35,466 bases of DNA from Lachnospiraceae bacterium (GTDB lineage: Bacteria; Bacillota; Clostridia; Lachnospirales; Lachnospiraceae). Below the pieces are notes generated by a model, which did not search any database, was not told the origin of the DNA, and saw nothing but the letters and a program-made list of their open reading frames with translations. Both the position numbers and the translations under genes were made by a program. This document shows positions 24,937 to 35,151 of this stretch, in pieces. How positions within the stretch are numbered: the first letter of the stretch is position 1; each line of letters begins with the position of its first letter. The DNA is taken from positions 1-35,466 of the forward strand of contig JAFYDI010000034.1 of assembly GCA_017544835.1 (NCBI GenBank), given 5' to 3'.

Positions 24937-26337
24937 ATGGCGCAGCTTTGGGGCGGAAGATTTACTAAGGAAACTGACAAGAAGGTTTATGATTTCAATG
25001 CATCCATAAGCTTTGACAAAAGGCTCATGGAACGTGATTGTGAGGGCTCGGTTGCGCATGCTGCAATGCTTGCCAAGTGTGGTATCATCACCAAGGAAGA
25101 ATCTACCGCGATTATCGATGGTTTGGTTGCGGTTAAGAATGATGTTCTTGAAGGCAAGCTCCTTATTACCGATGAATATGAAGATATTCACAGCTTCATG
25201 GAAGCTAAATTGATTGAACGTATCGGCGATACCGGTAAGAAGCTTCACACCGGTCGCAGCCGTAACGATCAGGTTGCTCTTGACATGAAGCTATATACAA
25301 GACTTGAAGTACTTTATGTGGATGCCGCCGTTAAGAAACTGCTTGGCACCATTCTAGATATCATGACTGAGAATACCGACACTTATATGCCGGGATTTAC
25401 TCATCTTCAAAAGGCTCAGCCTGTAACGCTTGCTCATCATTTCGGAGCTTATTTTGAGATGTTTAAGCGCGACAGAGATAGGCTTAAAGACATTTTCCAT
25501 CGAATGAATTATTGCCCCCTCGGAGCAGGCGCTCTTGCCGGTACCACTTATCCTTTGGACCGTGACATGACCGCTTCTTTGATGGGATTCTACGGACCGA
25601 CGCTTAACAGTATGGATTCGGTATCGGACAGAGACTATCTTATTGAGTTTCTGGCAGCACTTAGCATTATTTCCATGCATTTAAGCCGCTTCTGCGAGGA
25701 AATCATTGTATGGAATACCAATGAATACAGATTTATTGAATTAGATGATGCTTTTTCCACAGGATCATCAATCATGCCTCAGAAGAAGAACCCCGATATT
25801 GCGGAGCTTGTAAGAGGCAAGACCGGCAGAGTATACGGCGCATTGATGTCACTTCTTACGACTATGAAAGGACTTCCTCTTGCCTACAACAAGGATATGC
25901 AGGAAGACAAGGAAGTAAGCTTTGACGCTATAGATACCGTTAAGACGTGTTTAGACCTTTTTGAAGGCATGCTTGCAACTACCAAATTTAACAAAGAAAA
26001 CATGGCTAAAAGCGCAGTCAACGGCTTTACCAATGCAACCGACGCCGCTGATTATCTTGTTAAGAAAGGAATGCCTTTCAGAGATGCTCATAAGGTAATC
26101 GGTGAACTGGTACTTTACTGTATAGATGAAGGTATCAGCATAGATGATTGTTCTTTGGCCAAGTTAAAAGAATTCTCGGAGCTTTTCGATGCAGATGTTT
26201 ACGATGAAATTTCTCTTAAAACATGTGTATCGAAACGCTTGACTATAGGTGCTCCAGGACAGGAAGCAATGAAAAAAGTTATTGCCGTAAGTCGAGATTA
26301 TCTTGAACACGACTGGCAGGATTCTGAATTTGAATAA
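24937..26337 (+). CDS. argH: Argininosuccinate lyase
   Basis: Last step of arginine synthesis: argininosuccinate to arginine and fumarate. 466 residues, normal. N-terminal MAQLWGGRFTKETD, the HTGRSRNDQVALDMKLY region, THLQKAQPVTLAHHFGAYFEM with the catalytic His, and the fumarase-superfamily signature GSSIMPQKKNPD with the mobile catalytic Ser. The AAAGGAG site is about 12 bases from the ATG, slightly long, but the N-terminus is canonical. argG is not in the window. asd follows 34 bases later, probably in the same transcript. Confidence 0.97.
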   Translation: MAQLWGGRFTKETDKKVYDFNASISFDKRLMERDCEGSVAHAAMLAKCGIITKEESTAIIDGLVAVKNDVLEGKLLITDEYEDIHSFMEAKLIERIGDTGKKLHTGRSRNDQVALDMKLYTRLEVLYVDAAVKKLLGTILDIMTENTDTYMPGFTHLQKAQPVTLAHHFGAYFEMFKRDRDRLKDIFHRMNYCPLGAGALAGTTYPLDRDMTASLMGFYGPTLNSMDSVSDRDYLIEFLAALSIISMHLSRFCEEIIVWNTNEYRFIELDDAFSTGSSIMPQKKNPDIAELVRGKTGRVYGALMSLLTTMKGLPLAYNKDMQEDKEVSFDAIDTVKTCLDLFEGMLATTKFNKENMAKSAVNGFTNATDAADYLVKKGMPFRDAHKVIGELVLYCIDEGISIDDCSLAKLKEFSELFDADVYDEISLKTCVSKRLTIGAPGQEAMKKVIAVSRDYLEHDWQDSEFE

Positions 26338-26371
26338 TTAAGCATTGTATATGCAGGAGGATAATTTATTC

Positions 26372-27457
26372 ATGAGTGACAAGTTGAAAGTAGGTATTTT
26401 AGGCGGTACGGGTATGGTAGGCCAGAGATTTATTTCTCTTTTAGAGAATCATCCCTGGTTCGAGGTTACCACAATTGCGGCAAGCCCCAGATCCGCAGGC
26501 AAGACTTACGAAGATGCGGTAGGCGACAGATGGAAGATGGATACTCCCATGCCTGAAGCTGTTAAGAAAATCGTTGTTAAGGATGTTACCGAAGTTGAAA
26601 AGGTTGCTTCCGAAGTTGATTTCTGCTTCAGCGCAGTTGATATGACCAAGGAAGAAATCAAGGCTATCGAAGAAGCATATGCCAAGACTGAAACTCCCGT
26701 AGTTTCCAACAACTCCGCACACAGATGGACCAAGGATGTTCCTATGGTTGTACCGGAGATTAATGCAGACCACACAGGACTTATCGAGGCACAGAAGAAG
26801 CGTCTCGGTACCAAGAGAGGATTTATCGCAGTTAAGCCTAACTGCTCTATTCAGAGCTATACACCCTGCCTTTGGGCATGGAGCGAGTTCGAGCCTTACG
26901 AGGTTATCGCTTCAACCTATCAGGCTATTTCCGGTGCAGGCAAGACTTTCAAAGACTGGCCTGAGATGATTGAGAATATCATTCCTTACATCGGCGGCGA
27001 AGAGGAAAAGAGCGAGAAGGAGCCCTTAAGAGTTTTAGGTACTCTTAAGGATGGCGAGATTGAACTTAAGAAGGATCTTGTAATTACTTCTCAGTGTATC
27101 CGTGTTCCCGTATTAAACGGTCACACAGCATCTGTATTTGTTAAGTTCCGTAAGAAACCCACCAAAGAACAGCTTATCGAGAAGTTAAGAACCGCCAAGG
27201 GCGCACCTCAGGAATTAAACCTTCCCAGTGCTCCCAAGAACTTCATTCAGTACCTTGAAGAAGACAACCGTCCTCAGGTTAAGCTTGATGTTGACTATGA
27301 GAAGGGTATGGGCGTTTCCATCGGTCGTCTTCGCGAGGACAGCGTATATGACTTTAAGTTCGTTGGCCTTTCTCACAACACCGTTCGAGGTGCTGCAGGC
27401 GGCGCTGTATTATGCGCAGAGCTTTTGAAGGCTCAGGGTTACATTACCAAGAAATAA
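26372..27457 (+). CDS. asd: Aspartate-semialdehyde dehydrogenase (archaeal/fungal-type branch)
   Basis: Reduces aspartyl phosphate to aspartate semialdehyde, the branch point to lysine, threonine, methionine and diaminopimelate. 361 residues from the ATG at 26372, which has AGGAGG at 26355-26360; the same frame is open from 26345 but without a ribosome site. Visible are the NADP motif GILGGTGMVGQRF, SNNSAHRW, catalytic Cys158 in VKPNCSIQSYTP, GAGKTFKDWPEM and the catalytic His in LNGHTASVFVKF. Length and these motifs match the longer branch known from archaea, yeast and many Clostridia, not the E. coli type. Confidence 0.95.
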   Translation: MSDKLKVGILGGTGMVGQRFISLLENHPWFEVTTIAASPRSAGKTYEDAVGDRWKMDTPMPEAVKKIVVKDVTEVEKVASEVDFCFSAVDMTKEEIKAIEEAYAKTETPVVSNNSAHRWTKDVPMVVPEINADHTGLIEAQKKRLGTKRGFIAVKPNCSIQSYTPCLWAWSEFEPYEVIASTYQAISGAGKTFKDWPEMIENIIPYIGGEEEKSEKEPLRVLGTLKDGEIELKKDLVITSQCIRVPVLNGHTASVFVKFRKKPTKEQLIEKLRTAKGAPQELNLPSAPKNFIQYLEEDNRPQVKLDVDYEKGMGVSIGRLREDSVYDFKFVGLSHNTVRGAAGGAVLCAELLKAQGYITKK

Positions 27458-27502
27458 ACATTGCTTTATGGGGACAAAGCGAGAATTGAGGGTTATATCT
27501 AT

Positions 27503-29227
27503 ATGGATGATTTACGTTATCAGGTTGACCTTTTAACGGCATTAAATCAGAAACTTCAGGCAGAAGAGAGGATGTATCGTTTATTCTTCGATACCTCGCA
27601 AAGAGCTTTTTTGTACATTAATTACGAAAACGGCTCCGCGCGAACTCTCGGAAGCTGGAATACTTTTTTTGACATGACGATAAACGAGGCGGCAAGGCTT
27701 CCCGAACTTGAGGAATATTTTTCCGAAGAGTCGAAGGAGAACTTAAGACGCCTTCTTTTCGTGGAAAAAGAAGGAAAATCCCGTCAGGCACTCGACTGCA
27801 AGCTTAAAGACGAGAAGACCTGGGTATGTGTTGATGTTTCTGCTTTTAAAAATGCCTCCGGAGAGGTTGTTGAGAAAATTGTGGCGGTTTCCGATGTTAC
27901 CAGGCAGAAGAATCATCAGGAAGAACTTTCCTACATGGCTTATTACGATTCCACTACCGGGCTTTACAACAGAAACTATTTTATTACCAAGCTTAAAGAC
28001 TACGTCGATAAGGCCAAGGAGTCAAATGTTGTTGTAAGCGTAATGCTTATTGATATCGATGATTTCCACAATATAAGCGATGTAAGAGGTATCGTGACGG
28101 GAGATGAGATTATTCAGAATCTCGGCATCTACATTCGCGGTCTTACGGAAGACAATGTTATTGCTTCGAGGTTCGATTCGGACATTTTCTGCATTGCCAT
28201 ATTCGATCCTTGCGGTCATAGAAGTGTGGACACAATTTATCGTTCCATCAAGGAATATCTTGGAAAACCTATGAAACTCACAGATATGACAGATGCGTCA
28301 ATTAGTGTATCTGTTGGCGTGGCTGAATATCCTGAAAGCTCCGATGATGCGCTTTCTTTGATCAATTGTGCCGAAATTGTAATGTATAAGGCCAAGAAGC
28401 AGGGGAAGAACACTATCAAGTTCTTTGACACGGCTATTCTTAATAATTTCCTTAACGAAGTAAATATAGAGAATAAGTTAAAAGAAGCTGTGCTTTCATC
28501 TAGCTTCTACATGAATTATCAGCCTCAGTTTTATGCCGGCAATAAGAGATTGCGAGGCGTTGAGGCTTTGATAAGATGGAAAGACTCCGATGGAAATATG
28601 ATAAGTCCGTCAGTTTTTTTACCGCTTGCGGAGAGAAACGGAACTATTATTCCAATCGGTGATTTTGTTCTTAACGAAAGCATCAGACAGTTTATGGAAT
28701 GGAAGAAGAAGTTTGATTTAAACATTGTTCTTTCCATAAATATTTCTTCGATACAGTATACTAAGCCGGATTTTGTACCTAAGATTATGGCTGCTCTTAA
28801 CAAGTATGATATGAATCCCGAGCTTCTTGAGCTTGAAGTGACAGAATCGGTTCTTATAGACGATTTTAAGCAGATTACGGACAAGATGCTTGAATTAAGG
28901 GATTACGGCATTAAGGTTTCTTTGGACGATTTCGGCACGGGATTCTCTTCATTGTCATATTTAAGAGGCCTTCCCATCAGTACTTTGAAAATCGACAAAT
29001 CCTTTATAGATAATGTCTTAAAGGACGATACTTCGAAGATTATTATCGAAACTGTAATAAATATGTCTAAGAAGCTTGGATTTGAAACTGTAGCCGAGGG
29101 CGTTGAGACCAAAGAACAGCTTGAGTACTTTACCGAGAATACAAGCTGCGACCTCATCCAGGGATATTATCTCGGAAGACCTACCGACGAAAAGGGCATC
29201 GAGGAATTGATGCTTAGAATTATATAA
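27503..29227 (+). CDS. PAS-GGDEF-EAL protein; degenerate GGDEF, intact EAL phosphodiesterase
   Basis: Cyclic di-GMP signalling protein of 574 residues, cytosolic (no membrane helix). A PAS-like N-terminal part (about 20-140) is followed by a GGDEF domain whose signature reads DSDIF (225-229), so diguanylate cyclase activity is unlikely. The EAL domain is complete: GVEALIRW (Glu354), NISSIQ, LELEVTES, SLDDFGTGFSSLSYLRGLP, LKIDKSFI, ETVAEGVET and QGYYLGRP. It should degrade c-di-GMP, perhaps with the GGDEF domain as a GTP sensor. The start at 27503 is supported by GAGGG 10 bases upstream; the longer frame from 27461 has no ribosome site. Confidence 0.92.
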   Translation: MDDLRYQVDLLTALNQKLQAEERMYRLFFDTSQRAFLYINYENGSARTLGSWNTFFDMTINEAARLPELEEYFSEESKENLRRLLFVEKEGKSRQALDCKLKDEKTWVCVDVSAFKNASGEVVEKIVAVSDVTRQKNHQEELSYMAYYDSTTGLYNRNYFITKLKDYVDKAKESNVVVSVMLIDIDDFHNISDVRGIVTGDEIIQNLGIYIRGLTEDNVIASRFDSDIFCIAIFDPCGHRSVDTIYRSIKEYLGKPMKLTDMTDASISVSVGVAEYPESSDDALSLINCAEIVMYKAKKQGKNTIKFFDTAILNNFLNEVNIENKLKEAVLSSSFYMNYQPQFYAGNKRLRGVEALIRWKDSDGNMISPSVFLPLAERNGTIIPIGDFVLNESIRQFMEWKKKFDLNIVLSINISSIQYTKPDFVPKIMAALNKYDMNPELLELEVTESVLIDDFKQITDKMLELRDYGIKVSLDDFGTGFSSLSYLRGLPISTLKIDKSFIDNVLKDDTSKIIIETVINMSKKLGFETVAEGVETKEQLEYFTENTSCDLIQGYYLGRPTDEKGIEELMLRII

Positions 29228-29245
29228 ATTTGGAATGTGTAAAAG

Positions 29246-30610
29246 ATGATTATTGGCAGAAACTCTGAATTAAATCAACTGGGGAATTATTACGACAGAG
29301 ACAAGAGTCAGATTCTTGTTTTGTATGGACAAAAGTATATCGGAAAGACCGCGCTTATAAAGGAATTTATGTCAGATAAGCCGGGTTTTTACTATGCCTG
29401 CGAACCCGCAAGCGAGCGTGAGCAGAAGTACAGACTCGGCCTTCGTCTTGCAGACCTTGGGATTAAGACAATGAAGTATCCCGAACTTTCCGAAGTGTTT
29501 ACATGTATCGGCAAGAAGCATACTCAGAAGAAAGTAATAGTGTTTGATGAGTTCCAGAATATACTAAAGAGTAATCCCGATTTCTTTGACGAGATTATAT
29601 CCTTTATTCATGCTAACTGGAACAATCAGGAATATCTTGTTGTTATGATATCTTCATCTGTCGGCTTTGTTGAAAATTCTCTTGTGTCCAAAATCGGCGA
29701 TGCGGCCTTCGAGCTTTCGGGTTTTCTTAAGTTAAAAGAACTTTCTTTTTATGATTTAAGAGACTATTTTTCTTTGTACACTAACGATGACTGTGCTGTA
29801 TGCTACAGTATTTTGGGCGGTGTGCCGGGTCTTTGGAAGATGTTTGATGAACATGCAAGCATTAAGGACAATATTGTTAAGAACCTTCTTGCCGCCAACG
29901 GACCACTTAGAAATGTAGCAAGAGAGCTTATAACCGAAGAGCTTAGAGAGACAGCCGTATATAATACCATTTTGAGCGCCATGGCTAACGGTATGAACAA
30001 GCTTAACGATTTGTATGAGCATACCGAGTTTTCCCGCGCCAAGATAAGCGTCTATATTAAGAATCTGATGGAACTTGAGCTGGTTGAGAAGCTTTTCAGC
30101 ATGGATACCGACGGCCGTGACAATTCTCAGAAAGGCCTTTACGGTATTTCCAATAAACTGGTGGATTTCTACTATTCATTTATGTTTAACAAGGCTTCAT
30201 ATCTTGAGACAAGTTCGCCCGAAGAATTCTATCGCTTATGCGTGGTTCCGGGATTAAAGGCGTATGTTGATAAGTATTTTGATAAGATTTGTCTTGAATA
30301 CTTAAATAGATTAAATGATAAGAAGAAACTACCCATAAATATTGAGCGTTTCGGCAAATGGATAGGTAAGCAGGGAAATATCGACATACTCGGCAGAGCG
30401 GAAGATAGGAAGTACATTATTTGCCTTTGCGCATATGACAAAGCTATGGTAACATATGATGATTATGAGATGCTTTTGTATCTTGCGGACAAGGCTAAGA
30501 TATCAAGCGATTATATCTATCTTTTTGCAGGAAACAGGTTCGACGAAAAGCTTTCTTTGGAAGCTAAAGTCAGAAAGAATTTACGACTGCTTTTACTTGA
30601 CAATTTATAA
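29246..30610 (+). CDS. Archaeal-type AAA ATPase with DUF234-like C-terminus
   Basis: A 454-residue protein of the PF01637 ATPase family, STAND/AAA-like, of uncertain cellular role. Near the N-terminus is the family's IGRNSELNQL; Walker A is GQKYIGKT (28-35), Walker B VIVFDEFQN, then an ISSSVGF sensor-like segment. A winged-helix part follows (FSRAKISVYIKNLMELELVEKL). The C-terminal DUF234-like, PD-(D/E)XK-related region reads GKWIGKQGNIDILG...YIICLCAY. The expected ExK pair is missing, so nuclease activity is doubtful. Weak ribosome site. Lies 18 bases after the EAL gene and 24 before topB. Confidence 0.85.
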   Translation: MIIGRNSELNQLGNYYDRDKSQILVLYGQKYIGKTALIKEFMSDKPGFYYACEPASEREQKYRLGLRLADLGIKTMKYPELSEVFTCIGKKHTQKKVIVFDEFQNILKSNPDFFDEIISFIHANWNNQEYLVVMISSSVGFVENSLVSKIGDAAFELSGFLKLKELSFYDLRDYFSLYTNDDCAVCYSILGGVPGLWKMFDEHASIKDNIVKNLLAANGPLRNVARELITEELRETAVYNTILSAMANGMNKLNDLYEHTEFSRAKISVYIKNLMELELVEKLFSMDTDGRDNSQKGLYGISNKLVDFYYSFMFNKASYLETSSPEEFYRLCVVPGLKAYVDKYFDKICLEYLNRLNDKKKLPINIERFGKWIGKQGNIDILGRAEDRKYIICLCAYDKAMVTYDDYEMLLYLADKAKISSDYIYLFAGNRFDEKLSLEAKVRKNLRLLLLDNL

Positions 30611-30634
30611 GCTATTTGAAAGGGATTTTAGATT

Positions 30635-33600
30635 TTGGGGAAGAAACTTATAATAACCGAGAAACCTTCTGTGGCAAGAGACTTTGCCAGAGTTCTTAGG
30701 GTGTCCGGCAATAATAACGGCTATATAGAGAACGACACATATGTCATATCATGGTGTTTCGGCCATCTGGTCGAGATGTCTTATCCCGAAGCCTACGATG
30801 AACGCTACAAGACATGGAGGCTCGAGGATCTTCCATTTTTACCCAAGGAATACAAATACGGTGTAATTCAAAGCTCGTAGGATCAGTACGCTCTTGTGAA
30901 CAAACTCTTACACAGAGAAGATATTGATACCGTCTACTGGGCGGGCGACTCGGGAAAAGAAGGACAGACAATCGAAGAAAACATTCGTAACTACGGTGGT
31001 GTCCGCGAAGGCATGACCGAACTTCGTGTTTGGATAGATTCTCAGACCGACGACGAAATTATGCGTGGCATAAGAGAAGCCAAACCTATGTCCGATTATG
31101 CACTGCTTGGCAAGTCCGGCATTATGCGCACAATAGAAGACTACAGTCTCGGTATTAATTTTTCCAGAGCGTTATCCGTCAAATACGGCAAGATGATTAA
31201 CGATGCCGCCGCAACTTCAAGCTATACCGCCATAGCAATCGGACGCGTTATGACTTGCGTGCTTGGTATGGTTGTCAATCGTGAGCGTGAGATTCGTGAC
31301 TTTATAGAGACGCCTTTCTACCGCATTATGGGTTCTTTCGGCGACGCAGGGTTTAAAGGCGAATGGAGAGCCGTTAAGGATTCCAAATATTTCGAATCTC
31401 CCCTCCTGTACAAAGAAAACGGATTCAAAAAGCGTGAGAGCGCCGAGACTCTTATTAATGATTTAACCGGCAAGCCTGCCGTTATCGATTCTATCGAGAC
31501 ATCAACCTCAGGCAAACGAGCTCCGTTACTGTTTAACCTCGCGGAGCTTCAGTCCGAATGCTCGAAGATTTTTAAAATCAGTCCCGCACAGACGCTTGAT
31601 ATAGCTCAGGAATTATATGAGAAGAAGCTTACTACATACCCCCGTACGGATGCCAGGGTTCTTACAACAGCCATTGCCAAGGAAGTAAGTAAGAACATTA
31701 AAGGTCTTACGGGTTATGCCGAAATGGCTTCTTTTGCCAAGAATATTCTTGATAACAGAATGTATATTGGAATAGAAAAGAGCGCGTATACCGACGATTC
31801 CAAAGTAACCGATCACTATGCAATTATTCCTACGGGCCAGACTCAGGCCATAAGCGCTTTATCGGATTTGGCTAAGTCTGTATATAACCTTATTTGCAAG
31901 CGATTTTTATCTATATTCTATCCTGCGGCAGAATACAAGAATGTTAAAATGACAGTACTGTCAAATGGTGAAAGATTCTTTACATCTGCCAAGGTCCTTT
32001 CCAAGAAAGGCTACATGGAAGTGGCCGGAGTATATGAGAAAAAGGATACCGACGATGACGAAGGCGGAGACGACAATTCTCATAAAGAAGAGCTTCTTGC
32101 TTTTGCCGGAACTGCTCACAAGGGTGATGAGATAACAGTTCAGGGTTACGAGATTAAAGAAGGCAAGACTTCACCGCCCAAACGCTACACTTCGGGTAAT
32201 CTTATACTTGCCATGGAGAATGCCGGCAATTTAATAGAAGACGAAGAGCTTCGCGAACAGATTAAAAAATCGGGTATCGGTACTTCCGCAACCAGAGGCG
32301 AGATTCTTGATAAGCTTGTGCGTATTAAGTACCTTAATCAGAATCAGAAGACTCAGATTATCACACCCGAAAAACTCGGCGAGATGATATATGAAGTTGT
32401 TAAGCTTTCGGTACCCACTCTTCTTAATCCCGAAATGACGGCAAACTGGGAGATGGGACTTGAAGGCATCATCAAAGGCACAGTTGACGATGTGGAATAC
32501 AGGACCAAGCTCGAAGATTATATAAGACGTGAAACCACGAAAATGATTTCTTTTGACCTTACCGAGCAGATTGCAAGGAATATCAATCGCTTTACGGGCA
32601 AGGATTCAAAGGGCGTAGCAACGCGTAAGAAACTTGGCATTAAGTGTCCTTTGTGCGGCGGGGAGCTCACCACAACATCTTTCGGATACGGATGCAGCAA
32701 TTATTTTGATGAAACAATCAAATGTAAGTTTAATGTAGGAACTGTTGCCGGTGTAGGTCTTAGCGAAGAAGATTTTATAAGTCTTGTTACAGAAGGTAAG
32801 ACAAGAGTCATAGACGGCTTTGTAGGCAAGAACAAAAAGCCTTTCAGTGCTGCGCTTACGATGAAGAAAGACGACACAGGCGTCATTAATGTCGGCTTTG
32901 ATTTCTCCGATGTGCCCGCAAGATACCTCGAGGGCGCAGTTTGCCCCGCTTGCGGTAAGAAATTACTTATAACCGGCTATGGTGTTACCTGCGAGGACAG
33001 AGGTAAGGAAGGCGGATGCTATTTCGGAATCGGAGAGATTGCCGGCAAGCATCTTGACGATGATGTAATTATAAAGCTTATTAATGAAGGCTCTACCGAT
33101 ATAATCACCGGATTTAAGTCCAAAAATAATGCAAAGTTTAATGCAAAATTGAAGCTGATTTCCGATGAAACCGGCAAGAAAACAGTCGTTTTTGATTTCG
33201 AAGGCATTGAAGCCGAGAAGCTTAAGGACTGTAAATGCCCCGACTGCGGCAGCGACATCATTATCAAATCCGCAGGTTACGGCTGCTCTGCATTTGATGC
33301 GGCAAGAGAAGATTCCTGTAAGTTTTTTGTAGGAAAGACTATAGCAGGCAAGACTATTTCTCCCGCAATTTGCGAGAAACTGATTAAAGAAGGTAAGACC
33401 GATACAATTCGCGGATTCAAAGGTAAGACCGGCAAAAAGTTTGACGCCGTATTAATACTGAAAAAGAATGAAGCAGGCAGAACAGAAGTCGTATTTGACT
33501 TTGACAATGTTGAATCAAAAGTAGTTGAAGGTATCAAATGTCCGGCTTGCGGCGGCAATATTGTGGTCACTCAATATGGATACGCATGCGAGAATAGATT

Positions 33601-34396
33601 TGCGGAAGAGAATAAATGTTATTTCTCCATTGGCGAGATAGCAGGTAAGAAAATATCCGAAGCAGATGTCAAAGAACTTCTCTCTAACGGTATAACAAAG
33701 ACCATAAGAGGCTTCAAAGGCAAGTCCAAAAAATCTTTTGATGCCTGCCTTAAACTCAATACAACCGAAGATGGTAAGAAGGAAATTGTCTTTGACTTTG
33801 AAAATGTCGAAGAAAAGACTGTTAAAGACGTAAAATGCCCTGTTTGCGGCGGAGACATTGTTAAGACTAAGTTTGGGTTTGGCTGTAAGAATTATAATAA
33901 GGAAAATCCCGAAGCAGGATGCCGCTTTAATGTGGGTACCATTTCCGGCGTCAAGATAACCGAAAGCATACTAAAAGACCTCCTTACAAACGGAACTACC
34001 GCAACAATTTCAGGCTTTAAGTCTAAGAGCGGTAATTCTTTTGATGCTAAGCTTACTCTGGCTCGAAACGATGACGGTGTTGTTACAGGATGCAAGTTTG
34101 TATTCGAAGACGAAGATACTGTTATGGAAGATGTTAAATGTCCCAAATGCGGAAGTTCCATTATAAAAGGACATATGGGATATCGTTGTGCTTCCTATGT
34201 AAGAGAAGGCGAAGGCTGTAAGTTCTTTGTGGGTAAGATTGCAGGAGTCGAGCTTACGCCCGAGCAGTTTATTAAGCTTATAACAGACAAAAAAACAGAT
34301 AAGATTCAGGGATTCTTAAGCAAAAAGGGCTCCGTATTCGACGCTGTATTAAAACTTGATGAAAATTCAAACATAGTATTTGATTTTGAATCATAA
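30635..34396 (+). pseudogene. topB: DNA topoisomerase III with in-frame TAG at codon 82 and six C-terminal zinc repeats
   Basis: Type IA topoisomerase; the frame would encode 1253 residues from a TTG start (AAAGGG 10 bases upstream). Toprim begins LIITEKPSVARDFARVL; the TAG at 30878-30880 falls between YGVIQSS and DQYALVNKLL, where homologues read straight through, usually with Lys. Everything after is open to 34396: metal site GDSGKEGQ, active Tyr335 in TTYPRTD, KKSGIGTSATRGEILDKL. A restart at GTG 30896 would lose the catalytic EKPSVA segment and has no good ribosome site. A single AAG-to-TAG or CAG-to-TAG change explains it. TAG is a normal stop elsewhere here, so genome-wide recoding is unlikely. 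Sequencing error, recent mutation or read-through remain possible. Confidence 0.85.
32636..34396 (+). repeat. Six tandem zinc-finger repeats at the topoisomerase C-terminus
   Basis: Protein-level tandem repeat within topB. Each unit starts CPxCG, has a second Cys pair about 12-25 residues on (e.g. GYGCSNYF..CKFNVG), then a helix-like stretch, then GF.SK....F.A.L and a VFDFE ending. The first Cys codons fall at 32645, 32942, 33236, 33539, 33836 and 34139, spaced 297, 294, 303, 297 and 303 bases. It resembles the topoisomerase C-terminal repeat (Toprim_Crpt). Units have diverged at DNA level, so this is not a recent expansion. Confidence 0.85.
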
Positions 34397-34460
34397 GTTG
34401 GAGTATTATTTTATGCGGAGTTAATTCGTATGTTCTATATTAAATAATTGGAGGGCATTA

Positions 34461-35132
34461 ATGGCTGATATCAAAATCTCGGATTTGTATACTCTCGATG
34501 AGACAATGGCCAAGGATCTTCTTTTGACCGTAACATATCCTTGGGAAGCACTTCCTAAGATTAAAGATTATATCCTTGAACTCGGAAGCAAACTTTCTCC
34601 CGATGAGTATGATTATAAAGGTGATAATGTCTGGATTCACAAGACTGCCAAGATTTATCCCAACAACTACATTGCAGGTCCCTGCATTATCGGTGCCGAG
34701 ACCGAAGTTCGCCCCGGTGCTTTTATAAGAGGCAATGCACTTGTGGGAAACGGTTGCGTAGTAGGCAACTCTACTGAGCTTAAGAACGTTATTCTTTTTA
34801 ATAAAGTACAGGTTCCTCATTACAATTATGTGGGCGATTCGATTCTTGGATTTAAGGCTCACATGGGAGCAGGCTCCATTACTTCCAATGTTAAAAGTGA
34901 CAAAGCGCTTGTTGTTGTTCACAATGAGGGGGAGAATATCGAGACGGGACTTAAGAAATTCGGCGCCATGCTTGGAGACAACGTAGAGGTCGGCTGTAAC
35001 AGCGTCCTTAACCCGGGTACCGTAATCGGCAAGTGTTCAAACGTCTATCCCACATCATGTGTAAGAGGCGTAATTCCCGAGCATTCAATTCACAAAAACA
35101 ACGGCACGGTTATTCTAAAAAGGGAAGATTAA
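34461..35132 (+). CDS. Left-handed beta-helix (hexapeptide) sugar-nucleotide/acyltransferase-like protein
   Basis: A 223-residue soluble protein related to the C-terminal acetyltransferase half of GlmU-type enzymes. After about 55 residues of helical lead come hexapeptide turns (VWIHKTAKIYPNNYIAGPCIIG, AETEVRPGAFIRGNALVG as successive coils), then LKNVILFNKVQVPHYNYVGDSILG and a GAMLGDNVEVGCNSVLNPGTVIG coil set. GGAGGG precedes the ATG. It lacks the GlmU uridylyltransferase domain. Such proteins are often labelled UDP-GlcNAc pyrophosphorylase, but transferase or isomerase roles are equally possible. The 64 bases between topB and this gene show no terminator. Confidence 0.8.
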   Translation: MADIKISDLYTLDETMAKDLLLTVTYPWEALPKIKDYILELGSKLSPDEYDYKGDNVWIHKTAKIYPNNYIAGPCIIGAETEVRPGAFIRGNALVGNGCVVGNSTELKNVILFNKVQVPHYNYVGDSILGFKAHMGAGSITSNVKSDKALVVVHNEGENIETGLKKFGAMLGDNVEVGCNSVLNPGTVIGKCSNVYPTSCVRGVIPEHSIHKNNGTVILKRED

Positions 35133-35151
35133 TAACCGTACGTGTTTAATA

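Noticed and set aside
24817-25248. 143-codon minus-strand open frame across the argH start
   Set aside because: Overlaps the argH promoter and its conserved N-terminus; no ribosome site.
30878-30880. Genome-wide reassignment of TAG to an amino acid
   Set aside because: Several intact genes here end with TAG at the expected place (potC, lactonase, carboxypeptidase, leuB, ilvB), so TAG works as a stop in this genome.
33019-34161. A family of similar minus-strand frames with shared sequence
   Set aside because: They lie exactly antisense to the topoisomerase repeat units, and their similarity is a by-product of the plus-strand repeats; no ribosome sites or promoters.
32636-34396. Recent DNA tandem duplication or assembly collapse in the topB repeats
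   Set aside because: The units differ substantially in bases and residues and vary in length by 1-3 codons, so they are old protein repeats.
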